The notes under the pieces: generated by a model
The model's database searches: none
What the model saw: only the letters and a program-made list of their open reading frames with translations
Told to the model about the DNA's origin: nothing
Position numbers and translations under genes: made by a program
Shown: positions 15,965 through 23,374 of the stretch, in pieces
How the letters are laid out: each line of letters begins with the position of its first letter
How positions within the stretch are numbered: the first letter of the stretch is position 1
Source of the DNA: a virus
Reading direction: 5' to 3' (one strand)
Length of the DNA stretch: 25,359 nucleotides
IMG/VR virus record: IMGVR_UViG_3300024255_000146
Coordinates: 1 to 25,359 of that record

Positions 15965-16588
15965 TCATTGGAGTTTACTAATCATGTTGATTAGTGATTC
16001 CTTAAGATACTTTTGTGCCTTTGTGTCGTGCTTAGTTGCCTGTGCTAATTCGTATGCCTTCATTCCCCCACGTGCATTCATAAGTGTTTCATAAATTGGT
16101 GTTGGATATGCACCAGGGGCGCTAGGCTGAGCCACAACGTCCACAGTGATTATTTCAAAATCAGAGACGGTATTGCTACCGTCATCTGCTACATTACCGC
16201 TACCACGTGACGAGACGCCTAGTTTAACTCCGCTTTCAAGCATTGTTTTAACTAGGTTCCCCATCGGTGTTGGTAAAATTTTCAGTTTTCCATAACCGTT
16301 ATCGCCATCCATCCAACATTCAGTTATCATATGGCTAACACGGTCAATATTGATATTAAGACCTTCGGGATGATCAACTTCTCCGAGAACACTGTATCCT
16401 CCAGTAATTTGATCATTGAGAGTTTTGACAGCCCTGCCGATTTCATCTACAGGATACACTCGCTGATTAGCGTTGCGAACACCACCTTGGATCATAATAC
16501 CTTTTAAATAAAGGTCTTTTCCTTCGTTGGCATTCTCAAGCACTATATTAGCTTGGTCGAATGTCAAATGCTCTTGTAAGTTTTTCAT
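15965..16588 (-). CDS. 21: Prohead maturation protease, T4 gp21-like (peptidase U9/S78-related)
   Basis: I use the ATG at 16588, with TAAGGA upstream; a TTG three bases earlier is less likely. The 207-aa protein has the fold and active-site signature of herpes/HK97-like prohead proteases. His73 lies in GEVDHPE, and one of the Ser pair lies in LGVSSRG (126/127), followed by the beta strand FEIITVDVVAQPSAPGA. It cleaves the scaffold, capsid protein and core proteins after (L/I)-x-Glu during head maturation. Its C-terminal helix (AQKYLKESLINMISKLQ) includes a possible autocleavage LKE|S. The stop overlaps the first ATG of the scaffold frame, indicating coupled expression. Confidence 0.95.
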   Translation of the reverse strand: MKNLQEHLTFDQANIVLENANEGKDLYLKGIMIQGGVRNANQRVYPVDEIGRAVKTLNDQITGGYSVLGEVDHPEGLNINIDRVSHMITECWMDGDNGYGKLKILPTPMGNLVKTMLESGVKLGVSSRGSGNVADDGSNTVSDFEIITVDVVAQPSAPGAYPTPIYETLMNARGGMKAYELAQATKHDTKAQKYLKESLINMISKLQ

Positions 16589-16611
16589 CAATTAGTCCTT
16601 ACTATCGCTTC

Positions 16612-17577
16612 TTATTTGCCTACAACAGATTTTTTGTTGTCAGCAGTCTCTGGCTTCGACTTCTTTTCAGCGCCGTGTCCAGGTTCGGTTTTGCCAGCTT
16701 TTGCTGCCTTACCACCAGGAACGTTAACGTTCTTGGTATTCATGTCCTTTGCACCTGTATCACTTAAAGCATTACCTTTAACTGTACTTCCTGCTCCGGC
16801 TTCTGCGCTTGCATCTGAACCAGCTTGGTTTAAATTACCTGCTGTTCCGCCCATGTTGTTTGCGCCTGCTACTGATGACTTGGTGTTTGCACCGTTGTCG
16901 CCCATTGTAGCTGATACTTTTTCTACATACTCACGCATTGTTTCGCCTGCTGACTTTTCAGTTTCTTCAACTTCTTCGTCTGCTGCTTCTTCAACTTCTT
17001 CGTCAGCTGCTTCTTCAACTTCTTCGTCGCTTGCTTCAAACGCGAATGATTCTTCTTCTGGCTCTTCTTCAGCGTCCATATCCATGTCGCCTTCGTCATC
17101 GCCTTCGTCACCAGCCATCATTTTTTCAAATTCAGCTTTTAGGTCGTCTAGCGCATCTTCTAGGTCTTCTACACGATCTTCAACATCGCCTTCTTCGTCG
17201 CCTTCTTCACCTTCATCATCCATGTTCATGCCTAAGTCATTAGCTAAGTCGCCTGTCTGGTCTGTTGGACCCATGTCGTCGTCTGCTTCAACTTCAAATG
17301 TATCCAAGTCAAAGTTTTCTTCTAAGTCATCATCTGATTCATCTAGGTCTTCGTCTGACTCATCTACTTCTTCATCTGACTCATCTACTTCTTCGTCAGT
17401 AGCTTCATCTACTTCTTCGTCAGTAGCTTCATCAACTTCTGCTTCGTCTTCTAGTAGTGATTCATAAATGTCACGTGATTTTTCAACTACAATCTCGTGG
17501 AATAATTCTTGTGCTGCTGCTTTGTCTTCGTTAACAAGTAGCTCTAGCATCTTTTCAAATTTGTTTTGATCTGCCAT
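16612..17577 (-). CDS. Acidic prohead-core-like protein (gp67/gp68 position)
   Basis: The open frame extends to 17637, but the ATG at 17577 has TATAGGAGTTTAAAA before it. It starts MADQNKFEKMLELLVNEDKA and gives 321 aa. The N-terminal ~45 residues are a helical block (ELFHEIVVEKSRDIYESLLE) resembling short prohead-core proteins of T4-like phages. Two runs of acidic eight-residue repeats follow (TDEEVDEA type, then DEEVEEAA type), separated by a coiled-coil-like stretch VEDRVEDLEDALDDLKAEFE. The tail is Gly/Ala/Asn/Lys rich and probably disordered. Its place directly before the protease equals T4 genes 67/68, whose products help build the prohead core. The equation with gp68 is by position and N-terminal character only. 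Confidence 0.75.
   Translation of the reverse strand: MADQNKFEKMLELLVNEDKAAAQELFHEIVVEKSRDIYESLLEDEAEVDEATDEEVDEATDEEVDESDEEVDESDEDLDESDDDLEENFDLDTFEVEADDDMGPTDQTGDLANDLGMNMDDEGEEGDEEGDVEDRVEDLEDALDDLKAEFEKMMAGDEGDDEGDMDMDAEEEPEEESFAFEASDEEVEEAADEEVEEAADEEVEETEKSAGETMREYVEKVSATMGDNGANTKSSVAGANNMGGTAGNLNQAGSDASAEAGAGSTVKGNALSDTGAKDMNTKNVNVPGGKAAKAGKTEPGHGAEKKSKPETADNKKSVVGK
16964..17035 (-). repeat. 24-bp tandem repeat, three copies, in the acidic protein gene
   Basis: The plus strand repeats tcttcaacttcttcgtc plus a seven-base tgctgct-type ending three times with few changes. It encodes DEEVEEAA units. Confidence 0.85.
17356..17443 (-). repeat. 24-bp/18-bp tandem repeat array in the acidic protein gene
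   Basis: The plus strand repeats units built around tcatctacttcttc, with either gtcagtagct or an atctgac ending. It encodes TDEEVDEA and SDEEVDE units. Copy number is likely variable through slippage. Confidence 0.75.
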
Positions 17578-17671
17578 TTTTAAACTCCTATAAATGTTTT
17601 TGTTGCACAGAAGAAGTCTCCTGTACGGGGCTGTCATAATATATTTACTCTATTAACAGAAAAGTACGTAG

Positions 17672-17695
17672 AAATAGGCCCAAAACAGCCCATTT
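17672..17695 (-). terminator. Possible weak terminator after the GT42-like gene
   Basis: Minus-strand AAATGGGCT pairs with GGGCCTATTT across a six-base loop, with G-U pairs, and is followed by only a short T-rich tract. Its right arm matches the right arm of the capsid terminator. It lies 9 bases after the stop of the 194-aa gene. Confidence 0.45.
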
Positions 17696-17703
17696 TACAA
17701 ATA

Positions 17704-18288
17704 TTAGGTAAGATTGAACAGTTTTTTAAACTCTTCAATCGAAATATGCGATAAATTGTCGATTCTAGTCAACTCATTTGGTATAAAAGCGTTTTCTCCT
17801 AACACTCTTATATATCTTTTTTGATTAAATTTTTGACAAGTAATACAGGTTTGATTAAGCCAATTTCCGTGATATGTTGCACGGTCATGGCTTTTTTTGT
17901 AGTTTGGAGTGCTTGCATATATGTTATTAATTTTTTCTTCGATTCCTTGATAATCAAAACCTAATATATAAACATCACTAATGTCATGTGTACTAGCTAA
18001 CCAAAGTGCTGTAGGACCACTACTCCATCCCTTGCTAGGATTAAAAAAATTAAATCCATTCATTCCTCTAAATGCACGATTGGGATTAGTCCATACTTCA
18101 TGACTGTGTTGATATCCTGCTTTGTTAATTTCTAAAATCATTTTAGTATCAACTGCAACAAGATAATCAGGTTCAAAGTCTCTATACAATGCATTGCATC
18201 CGTATAAAGTTCCAAAAGATTTTAATTGATGTAGATCAATAGGTTTTCGACTAGTGCCGTTTCCAAGCACGAACGCTATTTTTTGCAA
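17704..18288 (-). CDS. GT42/DUF115-like Rossmann-fold protein, possible glycosyltransferase (194 aa)
   Basis: The protein begins MQKIAFVLGNGTSRKPIDL. GNG-(P/T)-S at residues 9-13 is the nucleotide-sugar-binding turn seen in GT42 sialyltransferases (CST-I/II) and in DUF115-type proteins. YGCNALYRDFEPDYLVAVD (29-47) and WSSGPTALWLA...VYILGFDYQG (88-115) correspond to the later signature of those families, which has the form TSG-x-YA-x-AIAL...YL-x-GIDF. A His/Tyr-containing stretch SHDRATYHGNW follows at 133-143 and could carry a catalytic base. It lies inside the head-assembly operon between the small post-portal gene and the acidic core gene. A virion- or envelope-glycan-modifying enzyme is the best guess; the substrate is unknown, and a non-catalytic Rossmann protein is possible. 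Confidence 0.6.
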   Translation of the reverse strand: MQKIAFVLGNGTSRKPIDLHQLKSFGTLYGCNALYRDFEPDYLVAVDTKMILEINKAGYQHSHEVWTNPNRAFRGMNGFNFFNPSKGWSSGPTALWLASTHDISDVYILGFDYQGIEEKINNIYASTPNYKKSHDRATYHGNWLNQTCITCQKFNQKRYIRVLGENAFIPNELTRIDNLSHISIEEFKKLFNLT

Positions 18289-18291
18289 TTA

Positions 18292-18537
18292 TCATACTCC
18301 GGATTCTGCATTTGCTGCTATACCATACATTTGCTTTACGAACGTTTGTTCTTTACGCTTTTCTTCTGTATGTAGCTCACTTGCTTTCCGGATTCGATTA
18401 ATTTGACTTAGAGATAGTCTTGTTTTACGGGTATCTTTTTTATCCATAGGAGAGTCATCATAGTCTGCCTCGTAGCGTTTGTCTTCTACAGAGTCAACAG
18501 TTTCTGGGTCGTGATAAAATATTTCTCTAAGTATCAT
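18292..18537 (-). CDS. Small conserved head-operon protein after the portal (81 aa)
   Basis: A longer frame reaches a TTG at 18582 inside the portal gene, but the first ATG is at 18537, giving MILREIFYHDPETVDSVED. The protein is charged and probably helical (TRKTRLSLSQINRIRKASEL, FVKQMYGIAAN), with no membrane segment. It follows the portal gene and ends three bases before the GT42-like gene, the place of the short prohead-core gene in T4. I cannot confirm homology to gp67. A TATAAATA late promoter overlaps the portal stop and ends only five bases before this ATG. Its own transcript would be leaderless, and there is no nearby Shine-Dalgarno sequence. Confidence 0.75.
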   Translation of the reverse strand: MILREIFYHDPETVDSVEDKRYEADYDDSPMDKKDTRKTRLSLSQINRIRKASELHTEEKRKEQTFVKQMYGIAANAESGV

Positions 18538-18541
18538 ATTG

Positions 18542-18549
18542 TATTTATA
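18542..18549 (-). promoter_or_regulatory. T4-type late promoter TATAAATA overlapping the portal stop codon
   Basis: Minus-strand TATAAATAC is a perfect match to the T4 late consensus and contains the portal TAA. The expected start site lies at about the A of the next ATG (18537). Confidence 0.6.
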
Positions 18550-20311
18550 TCGTTTGTTCAGTTCCTGGGGCCGGCGCTCCAAGTTCTTGTCCTGTTACAG
18601 TATCCGGTGCAGTTCCGTCTCCGCCGTCTTCACCACCAGCACCTTCTGGTGCTTCGTCTTCTATGCCACCTAAATCGTCAGCAATGCCTGCACTGCTAAT
18701 GCCTGCGTCACGCATTTCTGCACTTGGATCTCCTGGTGTTGGTTCTAAGTTTTCTTCATTCTCTTCGCGCCACAACCGTTCGTTTTCTGCAAGTTCTTCT
18801 TCTGACATGCCTAAGAAACGTTGCATTGCAAATCTATTTGAAATGTAAGGTATTGCACTCATCTGTGTAAATGTCGGTATACGTGCATTATCAATTTCAC
18901 TTTGTCTATAACTTGCAAAGTTTTGTGGAGGCTGAAACTTTAAATCAAACATTGCTGTATCAATGTTTACACCTTTGTCAAGTAAGTAGCGTTTAAATTC
19001 TGTATCAAATTCTTCTGCTACTAGATTTTGTAAACGTTCGCAATATGTATTAAATCTTAATTCTTGTATGTAAGCAGTTCCGACTCGTCCGTCATTGTAC
19101 TGACTAGCACTGTCGTCAGCGCCTGTAGGCAAGTAACTGCTAGGAATTCGTAAACCGCGTACGAGCTTATTAGTAAAATATCTAAGGTCATCAATCTCTC
19201 CTAGGTTAGTACCGCCTGGTAGTGTTTCAACTTTTGATCCTCTACCTTCAGCAGTTTGTGGGAAAAAGTAATCTTCGTTAATTGACAACGGATTGTAAGA
19301 ACTGTCTATGACATTTTGGCCTCCGCCTGTTGACGATGGGATACGTCTTTGATGTATTTCCGTTTTAACACGTTCCACAAACTGCATAGCAAGGTGTGAA
19401 GGCATGTTGCCCACATCAACGTAGAATACTCTGCGCTCAGGCGCACGTTGGACGCGATAGATAATAATCGCATCTTCAAGCAGTTCTTTCTGCTTGTATA
19501 CTTTGAAAATAGTTTCTAATAAACTATTACCAAAAGGATAATTGTTGTCTAAGCCTTCTGAAAGACTTAAATGTACAACATGTTCTGCATCAACAGTAAA
19601 TTCACTATCATCAGTTGTAAAACGTGAACCACTCATACTTGACTGTGGCCCTACCATACCTTTGGCTCCGCCACCGCCTACTGTACTAGAACTATTATAT
19701 TGTCCGCCGCCTGCTGGACTCATGTTGCCATTGTTTACATATGGAGTTGTTGCAACACCGTCTTTAAAATTAAAGTTTACATTTTTAATTACATATTGCT
19801 CAGGAACTTTACCTTCGCTCTCATTTACGATAATACGTGTTACGTTTGCAGGATCAACATGAAACCATTTTTTAGTTTCTGGATCTCTTAGGAAAAATTG
19901 ATCTCCCATTTTAAATACATTGCGTAGTATTCTAAATATTTTTGTTTCAAAATTTTGTAGTTTATTCCACTGTTGCAAATACTGTCCAATAATAGTAATT
20001 TCACTATTAGTTGCAGGTTTGCCTCTATAATCTACAATAAACGGAGTATTGTTTTGTTTGTTTTTTTGTGTACAAAACTCAGCAAGAATATCAAGAGCAG
20101 CATTAACTTCACTGTCTTGATCCATTGTGTTATATTGTCCGTAGCGTTCAACTCTATTTGGACTACCAACATAAACATCAGGCAAATAGCTCGAATAATT
20201 AGAACGTGCCGGGCCAGCCATATTACCATTACCGCGGCTTGTAAACGGAGAATAACTTCCGTTTTGGTTATCACCTGTCGGTACTGGTGTAAAATATTTT
20301 TTCCACGACAT
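18545..20311 (-). CDS. 20: Portal vertex protein, T4 gp20-like
   Basis: The ATG at 20311 follows AAGGAGCAATAAAAG. The N-terminus has MSWKKYFTPV, and residues 53-80 contain RVERYGQYNTMDQDSEVNAA, the characteristic gp20 portal start. Further motifs are YRVQRAPERRVFYVDVGNMP and EIDDLRYFTNKLVRGLRIPSSYLP. The C-terminal ~90 residues are acidic and Gly/Pro rich (GGIEDEAPEGAGGEDGGDGT) and likely disordered. At 588 aa it is slightly longer than T4 gp20 (524 aa). It forms the dodecameric portal for DNA packaging and tail joining, and nucleates prohead assembly. It lies between the tape-measure-like gene and the small head protein, with a 13-base gap upstream. Confidence 0.95.
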   Translation of the reverse strand: MSWKKYFTPVPTGDNQNGSYSPFTSRGNGNMAGPARSNYSSYLPDVYVGSPNRVERYGQYNTMDQDSEVNAALDILAEFCTQKNKQNNTPFIVDYRGKPATNSEITIIGQYLQQWNKLQNFETKIFRILRNVFKMGDQFFLRDPETKKWFHVDPANVTRIIVNESEGKVPEQYVIKNVNFNFKDGVATTPYVNNGNMSPAGGGQYNSSSTVGGGGAKGMVGPQSSMSGSRFTTDDSEFTVDAEHVVHLSLSEGLDNNYPFGNSLLETIFKVYKQKELLEDAIIIYRVQRAPERRVFYVDVGNMPSHLAMQFVERVKTEIHQRRIPSSTGGGQNVIDSSYNPLSINEDYFFPQTAEGRGSKVETLPGGTNLGEIDDLRYFTNKLVRGLRIPSSYLPTGADDSASQYNDGRVGTAYIQELRFNTYCERLQNLVAEEFDTEFKRYLLDKGVNIDTAMFDLKFQPPQNFASYRQSEIDNARIPTFTQMSAIPYISNRFAMQRFLGMSEEELAENERLWREENEENLEPTPGDPSAEMRDAGISSAGIADDLGGIEDEAPEGAGGEDGGDGTAPDTVTGQELGAPAPGTEQTI

Positions 20312-20324
20312 CTTTTATTGCTCC

Positions 20325-23297
20325 TTATTGTCCAACATTACTTACCCCGCCACGGGCCAAATTACTAGACTGTATGTTTTTAGTGTTATTGGCTGTTCTT
20401 TCTTCAAAATCTTTTATATCCGAAAGTACTGCCAATACCTGTTGCATAGTACTATTTAACTGTTGAGAGCTCTGATTTGTCCCACTTGTGGACATACTAA
20501 TGCCGTTTAATAGCTCACCAGCATCAGCTCTACTAGTAAACAAAGTATCATTGTCTTTACTTAATTCTTCGTTTAAATTGGAAAGTGTTTCAACTAAAGC
20601 ATCCATAGCTTCAGTATAACTTCTAATTCCAGATGTGTCAAGTGTATTAACTGCATTAAGTTGTGTTTGCAGATTTGGTATTTCAGCAAATGTTTTTAAT
20701 CCGGTTGCAAAATCTGTAAAGTCTATGCCTGAAATACGCGAAAGCTTGTTTGGATTTAATCTGTTCATGCTTGTATTAAATTGATCAAAGCTTATTACAG
20801 AGACTCGTTCCATTCGACTTACTTGATCTTCTGTTAGCATTGCTGCTGCTGCTGAGCCTGCTGGCGCTGGGTTGACTGGAGGTGTTGGTGTGCCTGCTGG
20901 CGCGGTTTCGCCATCGCCTACTATCGCCTCGCCTGCTTTACCACCTAACCAACTACCACCAAAATAACCAAGAGCTCCGCCTATAGCGCCGCCGATAGCA
21001 GTACCAATAATCGGTACAAATGATCCTGCAATAGCGCCTGCTGCTGCGCCTGCTAATGCGCCGGTGCCGCCTCCGGCTGCTGATGAAACTCCAACAGTTT
21101 TTTCATCTCTGGTTAACGAATCGTCTGTTGCAATCATTCCAATTTCAGCAATACTTAGTAATGCTGCTAATGGGCCTAACAATCTAGATGCGCCGCGGCC
21201 TAAACCTGCTGCTGTTTTGCCCATTCCGCTGCCGCTTGTGCCTGGTGCATTATTTAAACTTGTAAATCTACCTGTTCTAGGATCTCTGCCAACAGTTGCG
21301 CCAGTTCCTGGAGCAACAGGAGTAGTACGAGGCATTACCATAGCCCTAGCACCTCTAGCCATCATCTTAGATGCGCCAGCCACCATTGCTAATGCCAGCG
21401 GACCACCGCCTGCAAATAGTACACCTGCGCCTACTACCATTGCTTTTGTAACGAGGCTTTGCTCACCCCACCAACTGGTAATGCCTTCAACTAATGCATC
21501 TCTAGCCTGATATAGCAATCCGCCTTCGCGATCAACTTCAACTTCCTTTTCACCGTCAGGTGTGTTTATCATTTTAGTATTAGGACCTAAGAACACATCT
21601 TTTATTAAATCAAATGTGAAAGCACCTATACCGCTTATTGCATCTTTAAAGAAATCTTTTATAAACACCATAGGATCTTCAGCTTCTTTAAAGTCAGTAA
21701 TAAATTGTTTAATTGCAGGACCTACAGTGTCACGTAACATATCTCCTATTGTTTGGAAGTGTCTAGCAATTCCTGTGCCTTCGATGTCATTTCCGTCTTC
21801 GTCTTTGTCAGGAGCAATCATTCCTGCTATTTCTCTCAGTGCAGGACCTATTGCTTCCATTAGAGGAGTAACAACTTCAGTTTGGAATGCTGCCTGCAGA
21901 GTTGCCAAACTTGCAGTAAATTCTGCCATAGTCTGTGTACTGGCAGCTCGTCTGTCTGCTTCAGCTTGTGCATCTTTTGCTGCTTGAAGGGCTCTTGCTG
22001 TATCAAGGTCACCGGTTACAGTAAGGTAGTCAGTATACTTTAAGCTTGCATCATTAAAGAATCCAGCAATGATGCCCAGGTCACCCTCAACACCAACTGC
22101 TGCTGCATCTAGCAGTGTTCCAAATTGAGTTGCTGAGTTTTTGTTTGCTTCCATCAATGCTACATTGTCAGTAAGAATTTTTGTTGACATATCACTAACT
22201 GATATTGCTTTATCTTGCGCCGTGTTCAAGCTGTTTGTTAGTATGCCCATTTGTGTGCCCATGGTTGCAGTATACAAACGAGCCTCTTCTGTAACAGGAG
22301 GCATATTTAAGAATTCAGCTGCTAGTGCATCTACAGCAGCTTTGCCGCCAGCTGCTTGTGCTTGCTGCATAGCCATGTTTACTTTGGCTTGTTCGTCTGC
22401 GCTCATTGTTGCAAGTTTTCGTTGGAAGGCTACCTGTTGCAATTTTTGTTGAATTTCTGCTTCAGCTGCTTTTGCTTCTTTGCCAGACAGCTTGGCAAGT
22501 GTGGTCAAATGTTTTGCATAATCTCCTGCAACTGCTGCTGTTCTTTTTAGTTCTTCACCTTCTAAACGCTTGCCTCTGTTACCAGCTCGTGTTAGATATT
22601 GGAAGTCTAGCATTGCTTCATTGATTTCTTCAAAAGTAAAACCCATGTTCAACATGCTGTCTACCATGTCCCTATTACTAGCTGTCATTCTAGCAACCAT
22701 TTTTGCACCTTGGGTTGCTGTTCCTCCAAACGCTGCTAGCTTGTCAGTGTTTGCTGAAATAAATCCAACAAATTCATCAAGACCTAAACGAGCAGTGGCT
22801 GCTGAATTTCGCAATTCAACCAAACTATTGTTAAATGCTGCTCCAGATGTTGCTACATTCTGAAATGCAGCAAAGCTTTCATCAAATAAGCCAGTAAGTA
22901 TACCAAGTTTTCCGCCGATCAATGGTAATTGTCCAGCAAATGCAGTTAGTGATTTTTCACCAGCAACAAATGCTTTTACCATCTCTGTGCCGCTTCTTGC
23001 AACACTTGCAAATGCACCCAACAGTGCTCCGCCTGCAACACTGCTTAATTTTTTAAGAGCATTTGTTGATGCAGTGACTGCTTTGCTATTTGTTTTTATT
23101 GCATCTCTATTTTTGGTGCTTACAACAATGTTATCACCAGTTGCTTTACTAAGTGCAGTAAGTTTCTTGTTGACATCTTTGGGATCAATGCCAGCTTTTT
23201 TAGCCATGGCTTCTGTTACTGATATAAGACGTTGTAGTGTAACTTCACTAGCTACGCCATTGCCGCCTACATTGCCAATTTCTACTTCTTCAGCCAC
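20325..23297 (-). CDS. Tape-measure-like large tail protein (990 aa)
   Basis: It starts at GTG (23297) with TAGGAAACAAATA upstream: MAEEVEIGNVGGNGVASEV. The first ~350 residues are Ala/Lys/Glu-rich helices typical of tape-measure proteins (LTALSKATGDNIVVSTKNRD, EIQQKLQQVAFQRKLATMSA). A DKDEDGNDIEG stretch near residue 500 looks like an EF-hand-type DxDxDG loop. Hydrophobic helices follow at ~620-660, and a glycine-zipper stretch (GAIAGSFVPIIGTAIGGAIG) at ~742-790 could enter the host membrane. The C-terminus is helical and Asn/Ser rich. T4's own tape measure is gp29 in another cluster, so I call this by character, not by orthology. A structural tail or baseplate-hub protein is the alternative. 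Confidence 0.7.
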   Translation of the reverse strand: MAEEVEIGNVGGNGVASEVTLQRLISVTEAMAKKAGIDPKDVNKKLTALSKATGDNIVVSTKNRDAIKTNSKAVTASTNALKKLSSVAGGALLGAFASVARSGTEMVKAFVAGEKSLTAFAGQLPLIGGKLGILTGLFDESFAAFQNVATSGAAFNNSLVELRNSAATARLGLDEFVGFISANTDKLAAFGGTATQGAKMVARMTASNRDMVDSMLNMGFTFEEINEAMLDFQYLTRAGNRGKRLEGEELKRTAAVAGDYAKHLTTLAKLSGKEAKAAEAEIQQKLQQVAFQRKLATMSADEQAKVNMAMQQAQAAGGKAAVDALAAEFLNMPPVTEEARLYTATMGTQMGILTNSLNTAQDKAISVSDMSTKILTDNVALMEANKNSATQFGTLLDAAAVGVEGDLGIIAGFFNDASLKYTDYLTVTGDLDTARALQAAKDAQAEADRRAASTQTMAEFTASLATLQAAFQTEVVTPLMEAIGPALREIAGMIAPDKDEDGNDIEGTGIARHFQTIGDMLRDTVGPAIKQFITDFKEAEDPMVFIKDFFKDAISGIGAFTFDLIKDVFLGPNTKMINTPDGEKEVEVDREGGLLYQARDALVEGITSWWGEQSLVTKAMVVGAGVLFAGGGPLALAMVAGASKMMARGARAMVMPRTTPVAPGTGATVGRDPRTGRFTSLNNAPGTSGSGMGKTAAGLGRGASRLLGPLAALLSIAEIGMIATDDSLTRDEKTVGVSSAAGGGTGALAGAAAGAIAGSFVPIIGTAIGGAIGGALGYFGGSWLGGKAGEAIVGDGETAPAGTPTPPVNPAPAGSAAAAMLTEDQVSRMERVSVISFDQFNTSMNRLNPNKLSRISGIDFTDFATGLKTFAEIPNLQTQLNAVNTLDTSGIRSYTEAMDALVETLSNLNEELSKDNDTLFTSRADAGELLNGISMSTSGTNQSSQQLNSTMQQVLAVLSDIKDFEERTANNTKNIQSSNLARGGVSNVGQ

Positions 23298-23323
23298 TAT
23301 TTGTTTCCTAAGTTATGTGCGCA

Positions 23324-23331
23324 TATAAATA
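23324..23331 (+). promoter_or_regulatory. T4-type late promoter TATAAATA for the baseplate cluster
   Basis: Plus-strand TATAAATA is a perfect consensus match, 43 bases before the gp26-like ATG. It faces the minus-strand late promoter at 23356-23363. Confidence 0.65.
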
Positions 23332-23355
23332 ATAGAGATACATACTTATACATTG

Positions 23356-23363
23356 TATTTATA
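23356..23363 (-). promoter_or_regulatory. T4-type late promoter TATAAATA for the tape-measure/head operon
   Basis: Minus-strand TATAAATAC is a perfect consensus match ~58 bases before the GTG of the 990-aa gene. No terminator hairpin is seen before the acidic-core gene, so it may drive the whole head operon. Confidence 0.65.
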
Positions 23364-23374
23364 CGGAGAACTTA

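Noticed and set aside
16964-17443. CRISPR array
   Set aside because: The repeats are contiguous coding tandem repeats without spacers.
16616-17467. 283-aa Ser-rich plus-strand frame
   Set aside because: It is the antisense shadow of the acidic repeat gene; Asp/Glu codons read as Ser/Phe/Leu on the other strand, and the composition is purely low-complexity.
17578-17637. N-terminal extension MTAPYRRLLL... of the acidic core protein
   Set aside because: The extension's composition is unlike the rest, and the ATG at 17577 has a perfect AGGAG at good distance.
18538-18582. N-terminal extension of the small post-portal gene
   Set aside because: The only upstream start is a TTG inside the portal gene without a ribosome site; the ATG at 18537 is preferred.
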